Positions 1 through 8,593 of a stretch of 64,000 bases of DNA are shown one piece after another. Numbering within the stretch: the stretch's first letter is position 1; the number at the start of each line of letters is the position of its first letter. The notes under the pieces were generated by a model that saw only the letters and a program-made list of their open reading frames with translations, had not been told where the DNA came from and searched no databases. A program made the position numbers and the translations under genes. The stretch covers positions 310,001 through 374,000 of the forward strand of contig JACKEV010000008.1 in NCBI GenBank assembly GCA_020632795.1. The letters are read 5' to 3'. Source of the DNA: Alphaproteobacteria bacterium. GTDB taxonomy: Bacteria; Myxococcota_A; UBA796; CAJQPC01.

Positions 1-1
1 C

Positions 2-181
2 AACCAGGCCGCCTTCGACCGCGCGGTGGAGGAGATCACCGCCATCACCACCCGGCTGCTGCTGGAGGAGCTGGACACCCGCGCCGCCCCCCGGGACCGC
101 GAGGTGGAGGCGCAGCGCGCCCGGGAGCGCGGGCGCCAGCGAGACGCGGCCATCCTTGCGCGCGCGGCGGACAACGGCTAA
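2..181 (+). CDS. DUF2277-family protein, C-terminal fragment
   Basis: The window opens inside this gene; 59 codons and a TAA stop remain. The visible part has a helix of the type FDRAVEEITAITTRLLLEEL followed by the segment PPRDRE-like (APRDREVEAQRARERGRQR), which I recognise from the end of DUF2277 proteins, small proteins of unknown function of about 90 residues. The N-terminal half lies before the window, so length and start cannot be checked. Ninety bases without a gene separate it from the RtcB gene on the same strand. Family assignment is from memory of the DUF2277 consensus. Confidence 0.6.
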   Translation, partial: NQAAFDRAVEEITAITTRLLLEELDTRAAPRDREVEAQRARERGRQRDAAILARAADNG

Positions 182-271
182 GGATTCCATAGAGACGCGG
201 CTGCTGAACCGCCTCCACCGACCTCTGTGTTCCCGCAAGGCCCCGGGTCTTGCGATGTCCTGGTGTTCAGC

Positions 272-1711
272 ATGTCCACGAACAAGCGCCTCCTCAAGGC
301 GCTCTCCCGAAAGGGGCTCGACGTCCGAGCCCTCCCTGACGGCTGGTCCATCCGCCTCGCCGACCGGCCGGAGCTGCCCGCTGCGGAGCTGCTGCTGCCG
401 CCGGAGCTGCCCCTGGAGGCCCGGGCGGTGGCCCAGCTCGCCGGCCTCACCGGCCTGATCCACCCCGAGGGCGGCCGGGTGCGCGCGGCGGCGGCCACCC
501 CGGACTTCCACCCCGGCGACGCGGGCGTGGCCATCGGCTCGGTCGTGGAGACCGAGGGCATGGTCGTGCCTGCGGCGGTGGGCACCGACATCAACTGCGG
601 CATGCGCCTGCACGTCGTCGATCTGGACCTGGAGCGCTTCCAGGCCGGGCGGGACGCCCTCGCCGAGGATCTGCGCGGGGCGTTCTTCCTGGGGCGGGTG
701 GACCGCACCCAGCCCGCGCGGGCCATGCGGGCCGCCTTCCGGGAGGGCCTGCTGGGCTGGCACGCCGCGCTGGAGGCGGACCGGGACGGGTTCGGCGAGG
801 GCCTGCGCCACGCCGACCCCGCGCAGCTTGGCGACGAGCTGGACCGGGTCTTCGGCGGCGGCTCGATGGAGGGGGCGCTGCGCTGGGCCCCCGCCGATCT
901 GGTCCCCGCGGACGGCCCGGTGCGGGACATGGGGCTGGCCACCATCGGCGGCGGCAACCACTTCGTGGAGCTTCAGGTCGTCGACGCGGTGCTGGACGGC
1001 GCCGCCGCCTGGGCCTGGGGCGTTCGGGAGGGGCAGCTCGCCTTCATGATCCACTCCGGCAGCCGCCAGGTGGGCAAGGGCATCGGCCGGAGCTGGCGGG
1101 ACTGGGCCCGGGAGGCCTGGCCGACGGGCGTGCGCCACCCCGCGCACGGCCTGTTCGCCCTGTCCGTGGAGCGGGACGCGAGCGCCGTGCGCGGGTATCT
1201 GGAGGCCGAAGCCACCGCCGCGAACTATGGTTTCCTCAACCGCCAGCTCATCGCGGAGCTGGTTCGCGGCGCGCTTCGGGCGCGCTTCGGGCCGCTGGAG
1301 GCGCCCCTGGTCTACGACCTGCCCCACAACATCACCCTGCCCGTGCCCGGCGCGCCGGACACCTGGGTCACCCGCAAGGGCGCCTGCCCGGCCCACGCCG
1401 GCCAGCCGGTCATCATCCCGGGCTCGATGGGCGACGCCTCCTTCCTGGCCCTCGGGCTGGGCAGCGGGCGCACCCTGTGCTCGGCGAGCCACGGGGCGGG
1501 CCGGGCGCGCTCCCGCTTCGAGATGGGGCGGCTGCCGGTGGACGTCCTGGGCCTGGAGGGGTTGCGCTGCGAGAGCCTGCGCCCGGACCGCCTGGTCCAG
1601 GAAGCCCCCGCCGCCTACAAGCCCATCGGCCCGGTGATGGACTGCCAGGCCCGCGCCGGGGTGGTCCGGCCGGTCGCCCGGCTGCGCCCGCTCATGACCT
1701 TCAAAGGTTAG
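272..1711 (+). CDS. rtcB: RtcB-family tRNA-splicing/RNA-repair ligase
   Basis: RtcB joins RNA 2',3'-cyclic phosphate or 3'-phosphate ends to 5'-OH ends using GTP and manganese. The 479-residue protein carries the family signatures: GTDINCGM with metal ligands D106 and C109, GGGNHF with H230, HSGSR with H261, DLPHN with H352, RKGACPA, PGSMGDAS, and SHGAGRARSR whose H407 corresponds to the guanylated histidine. The C-terminal EAPAAYKPI and final KG are also typical. I chose the ATG at 272 over the upstream GTG at 227 because RtcB-like sequence begins just after it; no clear ribosome-binding site is visible for either. No archease or RtcR regulator gene is next to it. Confidence 0.95.
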   Translation: MSTNKRLLKALSRKGLDVRALPDGWSIRLADRPELPAAELLLPPELPLEARAVAQLAGLTGLIHPEGGRVRAAAATPDFHPGDAGVAIGSVVETEGMVVPAAVGTDINCGMRLHVVDLDLERFQAGRDALAEDLRGAFFLGRVDRTQPARAMRAAFREGLLGWHAALEADRDGFGEGLRHADPAQLGDELDRVFGGGSMEGALRWAPADLVPADGPVRDMGLATIGGGNHFVELQVVDAVLDGAAAWAWGVREGQLAFMIHSGSRQVGKGIGRSWRDWAREAWPTGVRHPAHGLFALSVERDASAVRGYLEAEATAANYGFLNRQLIAELVRGALRARFGPLEAPLVYDLPHNITLPVPGAPDTWVTRKGACPAHAGQPVIIPGSMGDASFLALGLGSGRTLCSASHGAGRARSRFEMGRLPVDVLGLEGLRCESLRPDRLVQEAPAAYKPIGPVMDCQARAGVVRPVARLRPLMTFKG

Positions 1712-1720
1712 GACAGAGGC

Positions 1721-1846
1721 ATGCCTGGAATCGTTGAGATCATCATCCTGCTGTTCGTCCTCGCGACGGCGATCATCCCGCCGCTGCTGCTGGGGCTCTG
1801 GCTGGTCGCGTGGCTGCGGGACAAGGCGGACGACGGGCGGCGGTGA
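1721..1846 (+). CDS. Small single-span membrane protein, 41 residues
   Basis: An ATG lies 9 nt after the rtcB stop, preceded by the purine-rich GGACAGAGG. The 41-residue product begins MPGIVEIIILLFVLATAIIP, continues through PLLLGLWLVAWL and ends in the charged tail RDKADDGRR. It therefore has one long hydrophobic segment (about residues 5-31) and a cytoplasmic-looking basic/acidic tail. It sits between rtcB and the DUF1571 gene, same strand, probably on the same transcript. It resembles the many uncharacterised short membrane proteins of bacteria; I recognise no family. Spacing, start and hydrophobicity support coding, but there is no homology evidence. Confidence 0.55.
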   Translation: MPGIVEIIILLFVLATAIIPPLLLGLWLVAWLRDKADDGRR

Positions 1847-1898
1847 GGGAAGACTCCCCCCCGGTTCGCGCGTTACCCTTGAGGATCGGAGAGCTGTC

Positions 1899-2648
1899 AT
1901 GCCCCGAAGGCCCCTCGCATTCCTCTTGATCGCGGCGACGCTGATCCCGACGTCGTCCCAGGCCATCCCGCCGCAGGACGACGCCAGCAAGCTCTACGCG
2001 GTCTACGCCCGCAAGATGAAGGCGGCCGTCCAGGCCCTCAAGGACTGCACCTTCACCCTGCACCGCAACGAGTGGATCGGCGACCGGATGAACGGCCCGC
2101 AGACCCAGCTCGTGTGGTACCGCGCGCCCATGAGCTTCTACATGAAGTGGGTCACCCCCACCCCGGGGCGCGAGGTGATCCTCGACAAGGGGCGCTACGA
2201 CGACGAGCTGGTGGTCAACCCCGGCCCCTACCTGCCCACCCTGCACCTGGACCCGGTGGGCCGGCTGGCCATGGACGGCCAGCGCAACCCCATCTTCGAC
2301 CTGTCCATGCACTCCATCGTGGGCATCATCATCCGGGACTCCGAGGTGGTCGACGCCCACCCCGCCTGGGTGCCCGACGTCGACGACCTCGGCCCCCGCG
2401 CGGTCTACGGCGAGGCGGGCCGCTGCTTCAACGCCCGAATCCCCAAGGACCAGGACCCCTCCTTCTACGCCCACCGGGTGGAGATCTGCTTCTCGGAGCG
2501 CACCCTGCTGCCCCTCGTCATCAAGTCGTGGGACATCGCGGCGGGCAGCATGCGCCTGGTCGAGGACTACGGCTACGAGAAGATGCAGGTCAACGTGGGC
2601 CTGACCGACGCGCACTTCGACGTCGACAACCCCGAGTACGGCTTCTGA
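1899..2648 (+). CDS. DUF1571-family exported protein
   Basis: 249 residues. A signal peptide (MPRRPLAFLLIAATLIPTSS followed by QA) predicts export. The body fits DUF1571, an uncharacterised periplasmic family related to lipoprotein-carrier-like folds: FYMKWVTPTPGREVILDKG, then LHLDPVGRLAM and a final acidic DAHFDVDNPEYGF. ATG 1899 has a GGAGAG ribosome-binding site five bases upstream, and reading the frame further upstream gives arginine-rich nonsense, so this start is secure. Its stop overlaps the ATG of the next gene (ATGATG at 2648), so the two are translationally coupled. Function is unknown; a role in envelope biogenesis with the adjacent CapA-like protein is inference. Confidence 0.85.
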   Translation: MPRRPLAFLLIAATLIPTSSQAIPPQDDASKLYAVYARKMKAAVQALKDCTFTLHRNEWIGDRMNGPQTQLVWYRAPMSFYMKWVTPTPGREVILDKGRYDDELVVNPGPYLPTLHLDPVGRLAMDGQRNPIFDLSMHSIVGIIIRDSEVVDAHPAWVPDVDDLGPRAVYGEAGRCFNARIPKDQDPSFYAHRVEICFSERTLLPLVIKSWDIAAGSMRLVEDYGYEKMQVNVGLTDAHFDVDNPEYGF

Positions 2649-3979
2649 TGATGACGCTCCTGCTGCTGCTCGCCGGCCTGGCCCTGGCCGGCGAGGACCC
2701 CTACTTTGACGGGCTCGTGGCCCTCAAGGCTGGCGAGATCGAGCGCGCCGAGGCCCTGCTGGAGCAGGCCGTCGAGGCCACTCCCGACCGGGTGGAGGCC
2801 TGGTGGGAGCTGGGCTGGGCCCGGTGGCGCCAGGAGGACTGGGCGGGGGTGGTGGCCGCCTGGGAGCGGGTCGCCGTGCTGGCCCCCGACCACCCCGACC
2901 TGGGCGAGCACCTGCCCACCGCGCGGGCCCGCGCCGCGCTGGCCGCCGCGCCGGCGCCCGGCCCGGTCCCCGTCGCTGAGGCCCCCTCCGGTGGGCGCAC
3001 GGTCACCTTCGCCGCTGGCGGGGACACCATGATGGGCACCGCGCTCCGCAAGGGCGCGGCCGGCCTGGCCGAGGGCAACGGCGAGGCCCTGTTCACCGGG
3101 GTCGACGGCTGGCTCCGGGCGGCGGACGTCGCCTTCCTCAACCTGGAGGGGCCGCTGGCCGACGACCTGCCCCAGACCAAGTGCGGCCCGAACTCCAAGC
3201 ACTGCTATGCCTTCTCCACCCCCACCCGCTACCGGGCGGCCCTGGTGGACATGGGCGTCGACGTGGCCTCGCTGGCCAACAACCACGCGATGGATCTGGG
3301 CATGGCGGGCATGGAGTCCACCATGCGCACCCTCGACGAAGTCGGCATCGCCCACGCCGGCCGCTACGGGGACACCGCGTACCTGGAGCGCGACGGCCTC
3401 ACCATCGCGGTGGTCGCGGCGCACTCGGGCTCCTGCTGCCTGAACGTCAACGACCTCGACGAGGTGCGCGCGGCGGTCGCCCAGGCCGACGCCAACGCGG
3501 ATCTGGTCGTGCTGAGCTTCCACGGGGGCGCAGAGGGCGCGGACCACCGCCACGTCCCCGGCCAGGTGGAGATCGCCTGGGGCGAGCGCCGGGGCGACGT
3601 CAACGCGCTGGCCCACGCCGCGGTCGACGCGGGGGCGGACCTGGTCCTGGGCCACGGGCCCCACGTCCTGCGCGCGATGGAGGTCTACCGGGGCCGGCTG
3701 GTGGTCTACTCGATGGGGAACTTCTGCGGGTACAACCAGTTCGGCACCGAGGGGGGCTACGGGGGCACCTCGATGGTGGTCGAGGCGACCCTGGACGAGA
3801 ACGGCGCCCTGGTCCGCGCGACCGTGCACGCCGTGGCCCTGGACAGCCTCGCCCGACCCCGGCCCGACCCCACCGGCGCGGCCCACGCCCAGGTCAACGA
3901 GCTGAGCGCCGCGGACTTCCCGGAGACCGGCGTGCGCGTTGACCCCGACGGCGCCGTGCGTTGGGGGGCGGCGCGGTAA
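2648..3979 (+). CDS. CapA-family metallophosphoesterase with N-terminal TPR-like region
   Basis: 443 residues. A short signal peptide (MMTLLLLLAGLALAGED) is followed by a TPR-like helical region (about 25-100: GLVALKAGEIERAEALLEQA, then VEAWWELGWARWRQED), an Ala/Pro linker, and a CapA/PGA_cap domain (about 118-430). The domain shows GGDTMMG, FLNLEGPL, SLANNHAMD, FHGGAE, GHGPHVLRAMEVY and YSMGNF, in the family order. CapA proteins take part in poly-gamma-glutamate or other capsule synthesis; the substrate cannot be told here. The fusion of a TPR-like segment to CapA is less common. It is coupled to DUF1571 by start-stop overlap. Export implies the domain works outside the cytoplasmic membrane. 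Confidence 0.88.
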   Translation: MMTLLLLLAGLALAGEDPYFDGLVALKAGEIERAEALLEQAVEATPDRVEAWWELGWARWRQEDWAGVVAAWERVAVLAPDHPDLGEHLPTARARAALAAAPAPGPVPVAEAPSGGRTVTFAAGGDTMMGTALRKGAAGLAEGNGEALFTGVDGWLRAADVAFLNLEGPLADDLPQTKCGPNSKHCYAFSTPTRYRAALVDMGVDVASLANNHAMDLGMAGMESTMRTLDEVGIAHAGRYGDTAYLERDGLTIAVVAAHSGSCCLNVNDLDEVRAAVAQADANADLVVLSFHGGAEGADHRHVPGQVEIAWGERRGDVNALAHAAVDAGADLVLGHGPHVLRAMEVYRGRLVVYSMGNFCGYNQFGTEGGYGGTSMVVEATLDENGALVRATVHAVALDSLARPRPDPTGAAHAQVNELSAADFPETGVRVDPDGAVRWGAAR

Positions 3980-4052
3980 CACCTCCTCCCCGGTCCGGTG
4001 TCCAACGGGCAGACGGGGCAACTGGAGCCCCCGAAGACGGAGAGGAGCCCAC

Positions 4053-4808
4053 ATGACTGCCCGGACCCCCATCGCCCTGCTGGGCGTCGCCCTGCTCGCC
4101 CAGGGCTGCGTGATCAAGATCAGCACCGCCGAGGACGAGGTGCTGGTCGACGAGACCTTCGAAGGCATCGACAGCATCGACGACATCGTCGCGGTGCACC
4201 TGGACCTCGGCTCCGGCGGCGCGGTCGTGCTCGGCGGGGACATGGACACCATCACCGTCCACCGCGAGCTGGAGTGGACCGACGACCCCCCCGAGGTCTC
4301 GGTCGAGGTGATCGACGGCGTGCTGGAGATCCGCGGCCGCTGTGACGAGACCGACCTGTGGTGCGGCATGGATCACACCATCGGCATGCCCTCCTGCATC
4401 CCCCTCATCGCGGACCTGGGCAGCGGCGGCCTGGAGGTCGACGGCCTGTGCGGCGGCATCGACGCCGACCTGGGCAGCGGCGGCCTGGTCCTGGATCAGG
4501 TGGCCGGCGATCTGGTCGTGAGCGTGGGCAGCGGCGGGGTGGACGGCACCAACCTGGCGGCGACCACCTTCGTGGGCGACACCGGCAGCGGCGGCATGAA
4601 CCTGGAGTGGAACACCACGCCCCAGGACATCGACATCAGCGCCGGCAGCGGCGGCATCGACCTCGTGGTGCCGGTGGACGACTACGACCTCGACCTGGAC
4701 GCCGGCAGCGGCGGCATCGACGTGACCGGCCTCACCGACAACGACGACGCGCCCAACCACATCCGGGTGAGCGTGGGCAGCGGCGGGGTCTCGGTCACCG
4801 GTCGGTAG
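4053..4808 (+). CDS. Lipoprotein with eight regularly spaced GSGG turns, DUF2807/DUF4097-like
   Basis: 251 residues, preceded by the ribosome-binding site GAGGAG 5 nt before ATG. The signal peptide ends in the lipobox LAQGC, so it should be lipidated. The mature protein contains eight copies of GSGG (for example LGSGGAVVL, LGSGGLEVD, VGSGGVDGT, AGSGGIDLV), mostly about 20 residues apart, each followed by a short hydrophobic strand. This matches the sGSGdi-type rungs of the right-handed beta-helix in DUF2807/DUF4097 'adhesin-like' proteins. Two Cys pairs (RCDETDLWC, SCIP/GLCGG) may form disulfides. Likely a surface or periplasmic structural protein; role unknown. Base use matches its neighbours. 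Confidence 0.75.
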   Translation: MTARTPIALLGVALLAQGCVIKISTAEDEVLVDETFEGIDSIDDIVAVHLDLGSGGAVVLGGDMDTITVHRELEWTDDPPEVSVEVIDGVLEIRGRCDETDLWCGMDHTIGMPSCIPLIADLGSGGLEVDGLCGGIDADLGSGGLVLDQVAGDLVVSVGSGGVDGTNLAATTFVGDTGSGGMNLEWNTTPQDIDISAGSGGIDLVVPVDDYDLDLDAGSGGIDVTGLTDNDDAPNHIRVSVGSGGVSVTGR

Positions 4809-4869
4809 CGGGACCTGCCTTGACGTTTCTTGCGGGTGGGCACACTCCATCTCCCTCCCGAGGTGTCCC

Positions 4870-5778
4870 GTGCCCCTGCTCCCTGCGTCGCTCCTGCTGC
4901 TCTCCGCCTGCGCGTCCGGCCCCCCCACCGGGTCGGACGCGGAGCCCCCGGTCGACAGCGACCCCCCGACCCCAGCCAGCGTCCACACGCTGTTCACGCA
5001 CTCCGGCGCAGGCGACGACCTGACCCTCCACCCCGCGGGCTTCCTGATCGCCTCGGATCCTCTGGGCGAGGGCAGCTTCTCTTCGCCCGAGGGCACGCGG
5101 CTGCTGAAGATCCCCTTTGAGGGCGAACCGAGCACCCTGCTGGACGGCCTTCGGCGGCCCGTTGGAAACACCATCGGCCCCGACGGCACGCTCTACGCCT
5201 GCGAATGGAGCGGCTTCGGGGCGGTGTTCCGGGCGCGCCCCGGCGCCGCAGTCGAGGAGATCGCCACCGGGCTGTCCTACCCCAGCAACGTCGTGGTGAT
5301 GGACGACGGCGAGGTCTGGGTGTCCGAGTGGGGAGCGAACCGCGTGCTGGCCATCGCCGAGGACGGCAGCACCCGCACCGTCGCCGAGCTGAGCGGCCCC
5401 GTCGGCATGGAGCGCGACGGCGAGGGGGTCCTTGTCGCTGGCGGCGACGACGGCACCGTCTGGCGTCTGAACGTCGCTGGAGAGGCCACGGTCCTGGGCG
5501 TCGTCGAGGAGAGCGGCTCCCTCGCCGTCGTCGACCTCACCTCCGCAGCGGATGGGATCTACGCGACCAGCTTCTCCGGGCACCGCGTCTGGCGTATCGC
5601 CGACGGTCAGGCTGCGGTCTTCGCGGGCTCGGGGGAGCGGGCGACCCGCGACGGCGTCGGCGTCGAGGCCGCCTTTGACCAGCCCAACGGAATCGCCGCC
5701 AGCGAGGACGGCCTCACCCTCTACGTCCAGGAGATGGGCGGCGCGCTGCGGCAGCTCCAGGTGGGCCTGGCCGACTGA
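4870..5778 (+). CDS. SMP-30/NHL-repeat beta-propeller lipoprotein
   Basis: 302 residues starting with GTG; CGAGG lies 8 nt upstream. Signal peptide MPLLPASLLLLSACASG contains the lipobox LSAC. The mature part has repeated blades such as NTIGPDGTLYACEW, PSNVVVMDDGEVWVSEWGAN, GPVGMERDGEGVLVAGGDDG and QPNGIAASEDGLTLYVQEMG, typical of NHL/SMP-30-like six-bladed propellers. These bind ligands or act as lactonase-like enzymes; no metal-binding set can be assigned from sequence alone. It lies 61 nt after the GSGG lipoprotein and convergent with the glycosyltransferase gene. Probably an outer-membrane or periplasmic binding protein. Confidence 0.75.
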   Translation: MPLLPASLLLLSACASGPPTGSDAEPPVDSDPPTPASVHTLFTHSGAGDDLTLHPAGFLIASDPLGEGSFSSPEGTRLLKIPFEGEPSTLLDGLRRPVGNTIGPDGTLYACEWSGFGAVFRARPGAAVEEIATGLSYPSNVVVMDDGEVWVSEWGANRVLAIAEDGSTRTVAELSGPVGMERDGEGVLVAGGDDGTVWRLNVAGEATVLGVVEESGSLAVVDLTSAADGIYATSFSGHRVWRIADGQAAVFAGSGERATRDGVGVEAAFDQPNGIAASEDGLTLYVQEMGGALRQLQVGLAD

Positions 5779-5817
5779 CGCCGCGCGCCGCCCATCCCCC
5801 CCGGTGGAGGCGGTGGC

Positions 5818-6789
5818 TCAGCGCGCGGGGCCGGCCTTCGCCGCCCGCCACTGGCCGAACAGCTCGGCGAGCTGGTTCGGCAGCTCCCCCAAGCCGCCCT
5901 GCAGCACCGGCCGCAGCGCCCCCGGCAGCGCGCCCACCAGCGCGGCGAGGTCGGGCACGGCCGGGGGGTCCCCGACGGCCAGGTGCTGCCGGTGGAGGTC
6001 CCGGGTGCGGCGGTACAGCGCCCGGGGCTCCCGGGGGTGGGCGTGCACGACCAGGGCCTGGGGCTCGTAGCCGATCCGCCGACCCTGCCGCCAGCGCAGG
6101 TCCTCGCCGGTGGGCACGGGCGGCAGGGGGTGGCGCAGCAGCGTCTCCCGCCGGTAGAGGGCGAAGACGTGGTCGAGCCGCTCCATCGGGTGGTGCACCC
6201 GCCCCGGTGGGGTCCACCGCTCCAGGCGCGCCCGGGTCACCGGGTCGGAGGTGGGCCAGGGGATCTGCCGCCCGAAGACCGCGTCGTAGCCGCCCTCCTC
6301 CAGGGCGTCGACCAGGGCGCGCACGCAGCCCGCGCCCCGGGGCAGGGCGTCGTCCACGGTGAACAGCACGTAGTCGCCGATGGCCATCTCGGCGCCGCGC
6401 TGGCGGGTCAGGCCGTGGCCCTCCCAGGGCACCTCGAAGACCCGGTCTCCCTCGGCGGTGGCGCCGCCGTTGGTGAGCACGAGCACGTCGAGGGCGCAGT
6501 CCTGGGCCCGAAGCGCGCCCAGACCCAGCGGCGTGCCCCGGTTGGTCGGGATCACAGCCGTGACCCGGACGCGGTCGCCGCCGGGGCGGGCCTCGAGGGG
6601 GAGGTGGCTGCGCAGCGCCGAGCGCAGGGAGGGGTTGTCGGTCTCCACCGCGTCGAACAGGGGGATGATCTGGTCTGCCCGCAGCCGCCGGGGGAAGCGA
6701 CCCCGCAGCGCCAGGGTGCAGGGGGTGCCCGCCCGCAGCGACGCCTCCAGCTCGCGCAGCTCGGGCCGGCCCAGCGCGGTGAGCCTCAT
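5818..6789 (-). CDS. Glycosyltransferase family 2-like protein
   Basis: 323 residues. The start is placed at the ATG (6789-6787) that overlaps the TGA of the upstream epimerase gene (ATGA). After an N-terminal helical extension of about 75 residues comes a GT-A-like domain: VRVTAVIPTNRGTPLGLGAL, VLVLTNGGAT, RQRGAEMAIGDYVLFTVDDA, where the D-D-A stands for the DXD-type nucleotide-sugar/metal motif. GEDLRWRQGRRIGYEP resembles the acceptor-side ED motif of GT2 enzymes. Coupled to a dTDP-glucose dehydratase-like gene, it probably transfers the sugar made by that pathway; donor and acceptor are unknown. Confidence 0.75.
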   Translation of the reverse strand: MRLTALGRPELRELEASLRAGTPCTLALRGRFPRRLRADQIIPLFDAVETDNPSLRSALRSHLPLEARPGGDRVRVTAVIPTNRGTPLGLGALRAQDCALDVLVLTNGGATAEGDRVFEVPWEGHGLTRQRGAEMAIGDYVLFTVDDALPRGAGCVRALVDALEEGGYDAVFGRQIPWPTSDPVTRARLERWTPPGRVHHPMERLDHVFALYRRETLLRHPLPPVPTGEDLRWRQGRRIGYEPQALVVHAHPREPRALYRRTRDLHRQHLAVGDPPAVPDLAALVGALPGALRPVLQGGLGELPNQLAELFGQWRAAKAGPAR

Positions 6790-7760
6790 TGCGCCCGGGC
6801 GAGCGGGTCCCGGTCCCGATACCACGCGACGGTCTCGGCGAGGCCCTGGTCGAACGGCACCCGGGGCGCCCAGCCCAGCGCCTCGCGGGTGGCGTCGTCC
6901 TGGAGGGCGTAGCGCATGTCCTGGCCAGGCCGGTCCGCCACATGGACCAGGCGGCCGCCGCCGCAGAGCTGCGCGATGCGCTCGGCGACCTGGCGGTTGG
7001 CGAGGCTGTTGCCCCCGGTGAAGTGGTGGACGTCCCCGGGGGCGCCGCGCCGCAGGATGGCCAAGAGCCCGGCGGCGAAGTCGTCGACGTGCAGCCAGTC
7101 CCGGATCGCCTCCCCGGTGCCGTGGATGGGCAGGTCCGCGCCGCGGCGCGCGGCGGCGATCCAGAGGGGGATGGCCTTCTCGTCGTGCTGCCGCGGGCCG
7201 TAGTTGTTGGTGCAGCGCACCACGGTGGCCCGGTAGCCCCGGGTGTGGGCCACCGCGTGCACCATCATCTCGGCGGCGGCCTTGGAGGCGGCGTAGAAGT
7301 TGCCGGGGCGCAGGGCGTGGTCCACGTCGAAGGCCAGCGCCCCCGGGGCCGAGCCGAACACCTCGTCGGTGGAGAGGTGCACGGCGTGGGGCACGCCCGC
7401 GGCGGCGGCGGCCTCCAGCACCACCCGGGTGCCCTCGATGTTGGTGCGCAGGAAGGGGGCCGGGTCGTCCAGGGAGCGGGCGACGTGGGACTCGGCGGCG
7501 GCGTGGATCACCGCGGCGCAGCCCCGGGTGAGCCGCTCGACCAGCGGCGCGTCGCAGACGTCACCCACGACCAGCTCCAGCGGCAGGCCGTCGAGGTGCG
7601 CGCGCCGCCCGGCGTAGGTCAGCTTGTCGAGCACGACCACGTCCCAGCCGTCGGCCAGGAGCGCGCGGGCGACCGAGGATCCGATGAAGCCCGCGCCCCC
7701 GGTCAGCAGCACGCGACCCGGAGGCGAGCCGATCCGATCCTTGACGCCGTCCGGTGTCAT
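6786..7760 (-). CDS. NAD-dependent epimerase/dehydratase, RmlB/dTDP-glucose 4,6-dehydratase-like
   Basis: 324 residues of the extended SDR family. It shows the NAD-binding GGAGFIG near residue 21, VVLDKLTYAGRRAHL, AAESHVARSLDDP, the catalytic segment HLSTDEVFG (RmlB usually STDEVYG), YAASK for the Tyr-Lys pair, RCTNNYGPRQ, and RDWLHVDDFA. These match dTDP-glucose 4,6-dehydratase, which makes dTDP-4-keto-6-deoxyglucose for deoxysugar synthesis, although other nucleotide-sugar specificities are possible. GAGG lies six bases before the ATG. No rmlA, rmlC or rmlD is in the window. It is divergent from the hydrolase operon. Confidence 0.85.
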   Translation of the reverse strand: MTPDGVKDRIGSPPGRVLLTGGAGFIGSSVARALLADGWDVVVLDKLTYAGRRAHLDGLPLELVVGDVCDAPLVERLTRGCAAVIHAAAESHVARSLDDPAPFLRTNIEGTRVVLEAAAAAGVPHAVHLSTDEVFGSAPGALAFDVDHALRPGNFYAASKAAAEMMVHAVAHTRGYRATVVRCTNNYGPRQHDEKAIPLWIAAARRGADLPIHGTGEAIRDWLHVDDFAAGLLAILRRGAPGDVHHFTGGNSLANRQVAERIAQLCGGGRLVHVADRPGQDMRYALQDDATREALGWAPRVPFDQGLAETVAWYRDRDPLARAQ

Positions 7761-7825
7761 GGGTCGCCTCTTAACGCCGTGGGGACTTGTCAGCCCCCGG
7801 CCCGATGCGAATAAAGAGTAGCGTC

Positions 7826-8593
7826 ATGCTCAACCTCGCTCTGCTGATCGCGGCAACTTCGCTCATCCTGGCAACCGCCTCCGCCGCTGACCCGCCGCCC
7901 TGGCGCCTGACCGACGCCGGCCGCGCGCTGCCGGAGGCGCGGCCCGCGCTGGTCGTGGTGACCCCGGGGGTTCCGCACAGCGCCTACCTTACCTGGATCG
8001 AGGCCCTGGAGCAGGAGGGCCTCGACGCCTGGACCCTCCAGCTCCCCGCGCGCGCCCGGCAGGTCGAGGACGTGACCGCCGGGGTGGGGGCCGCGTTCGC
8101 CGCGCTGTCGGAGGGGCGGCCCACCCCGGTGATCGCCGCGCACGGCTACGGCGGCGTGTTCGTGCTGCTGGCCGAGGTGCAGCCCGCCGCCCTCGCCCTG
8201 GTGGGCACGCCCCTGGCCGCCCAGCCCGTTCCGGTGCTCGTGGACACCGACGCCCCGCTGGTCGCCGAGGCCCTGCCCTGGGACCCCGACCTGCTCGGGG
8301 GGCTGCCCACCGAGCCCTACGCGGGCTCCCTGGCCGCCGCCTACGCCCGCTGGGCCACCGAGTTCCCCGCCTACCATCCACCCCAGGCCCCCGCGCTGCT
8401 GATCGCCTCCGGCATCGACCCGGTCGCCCCGCCGGAGGTGGTGCGCCTGCCCTCCCAGGGCTGGCCCGACCGCCAGTGGTGGCGCGCCGGGCCGCTCGGC
8501 ATGGAGCCCGCCGACCCCACCCACGCCCAGCTCCTCTCCGACCCGGAGATCGCGCGGCGGGTGGCCCGCTTCCTGGCCCAGGAGGCCCGATGA
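7826..8593 (+). CDS. Exported alpha/beta-hydrolase-like protein lacking the nucleophile serine
   Basis: 255 residues with a signal peptide (MLNLALLIAATSLILATASA). The fold is recognisable: VVVTPGVPHSAYLTW, a central VIAAHGYGGVFVLL, then ALLIASGIDPVAPP and DPTHAQLL, corresponding to the oxyanion-hole, nucleophile-elbow, acid and histidine regions. At the elbow the usual GHSxGG reads AHGYGG, so the nucleophile serine is glycine. If the alignment is right it cannot be a normal serine hydrolase and may be a binding protein or pseudoenzyme. Start at ATG 7826 is chosen for the signal peptide; ATG 7805 is in frame. It overlaps the next gene by ATGA. Confidence 0.7.
   Translation: MLNLALLIAATSLILATASAADPPPWRLTDAGRALPEARPALVVVTPGVPHSAYLTWIEALEQEGLDAWTLQLPARARQVEDVTAGVGAAFAALSEGRPTPVIAAHGYGGVFVLLAEVQPAALALVGTPLAAQPVPVLVDTDAPLVAEALPWDPDLLGGLPTEPYAGSLAAAYARWATEFPAYHPPQAPALLIASGIDPVAPPEVVRLPSQGWPDRQWWRAGPLGMEPADPTHAQLLSDPEIARRVARFLAQEAR

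Noticed and set aside
182..271. GTG 227 as start of rtcB
   Set aside because: The 15 extra residues (MFPQGPGSCDVLVFS) do not look like the RtcB N-terminus, and no ribosome-binding site precedes it.
4815..4850. TTGACG at about 4818 as a -35 box for the NHL lipoprotein
   Set aside because: No acceptable -10 sequence occurs 16-18 nt downstream, so I did not call a promoter.
2573..5189. Long minus-strand frames opposite the CapA, GSGG and NHL genes
   Set aside because: Val/His/Ala-rich reading with no domain or start signal; the plus-strand genes have signal peptides, lipoboxes and family motifs.
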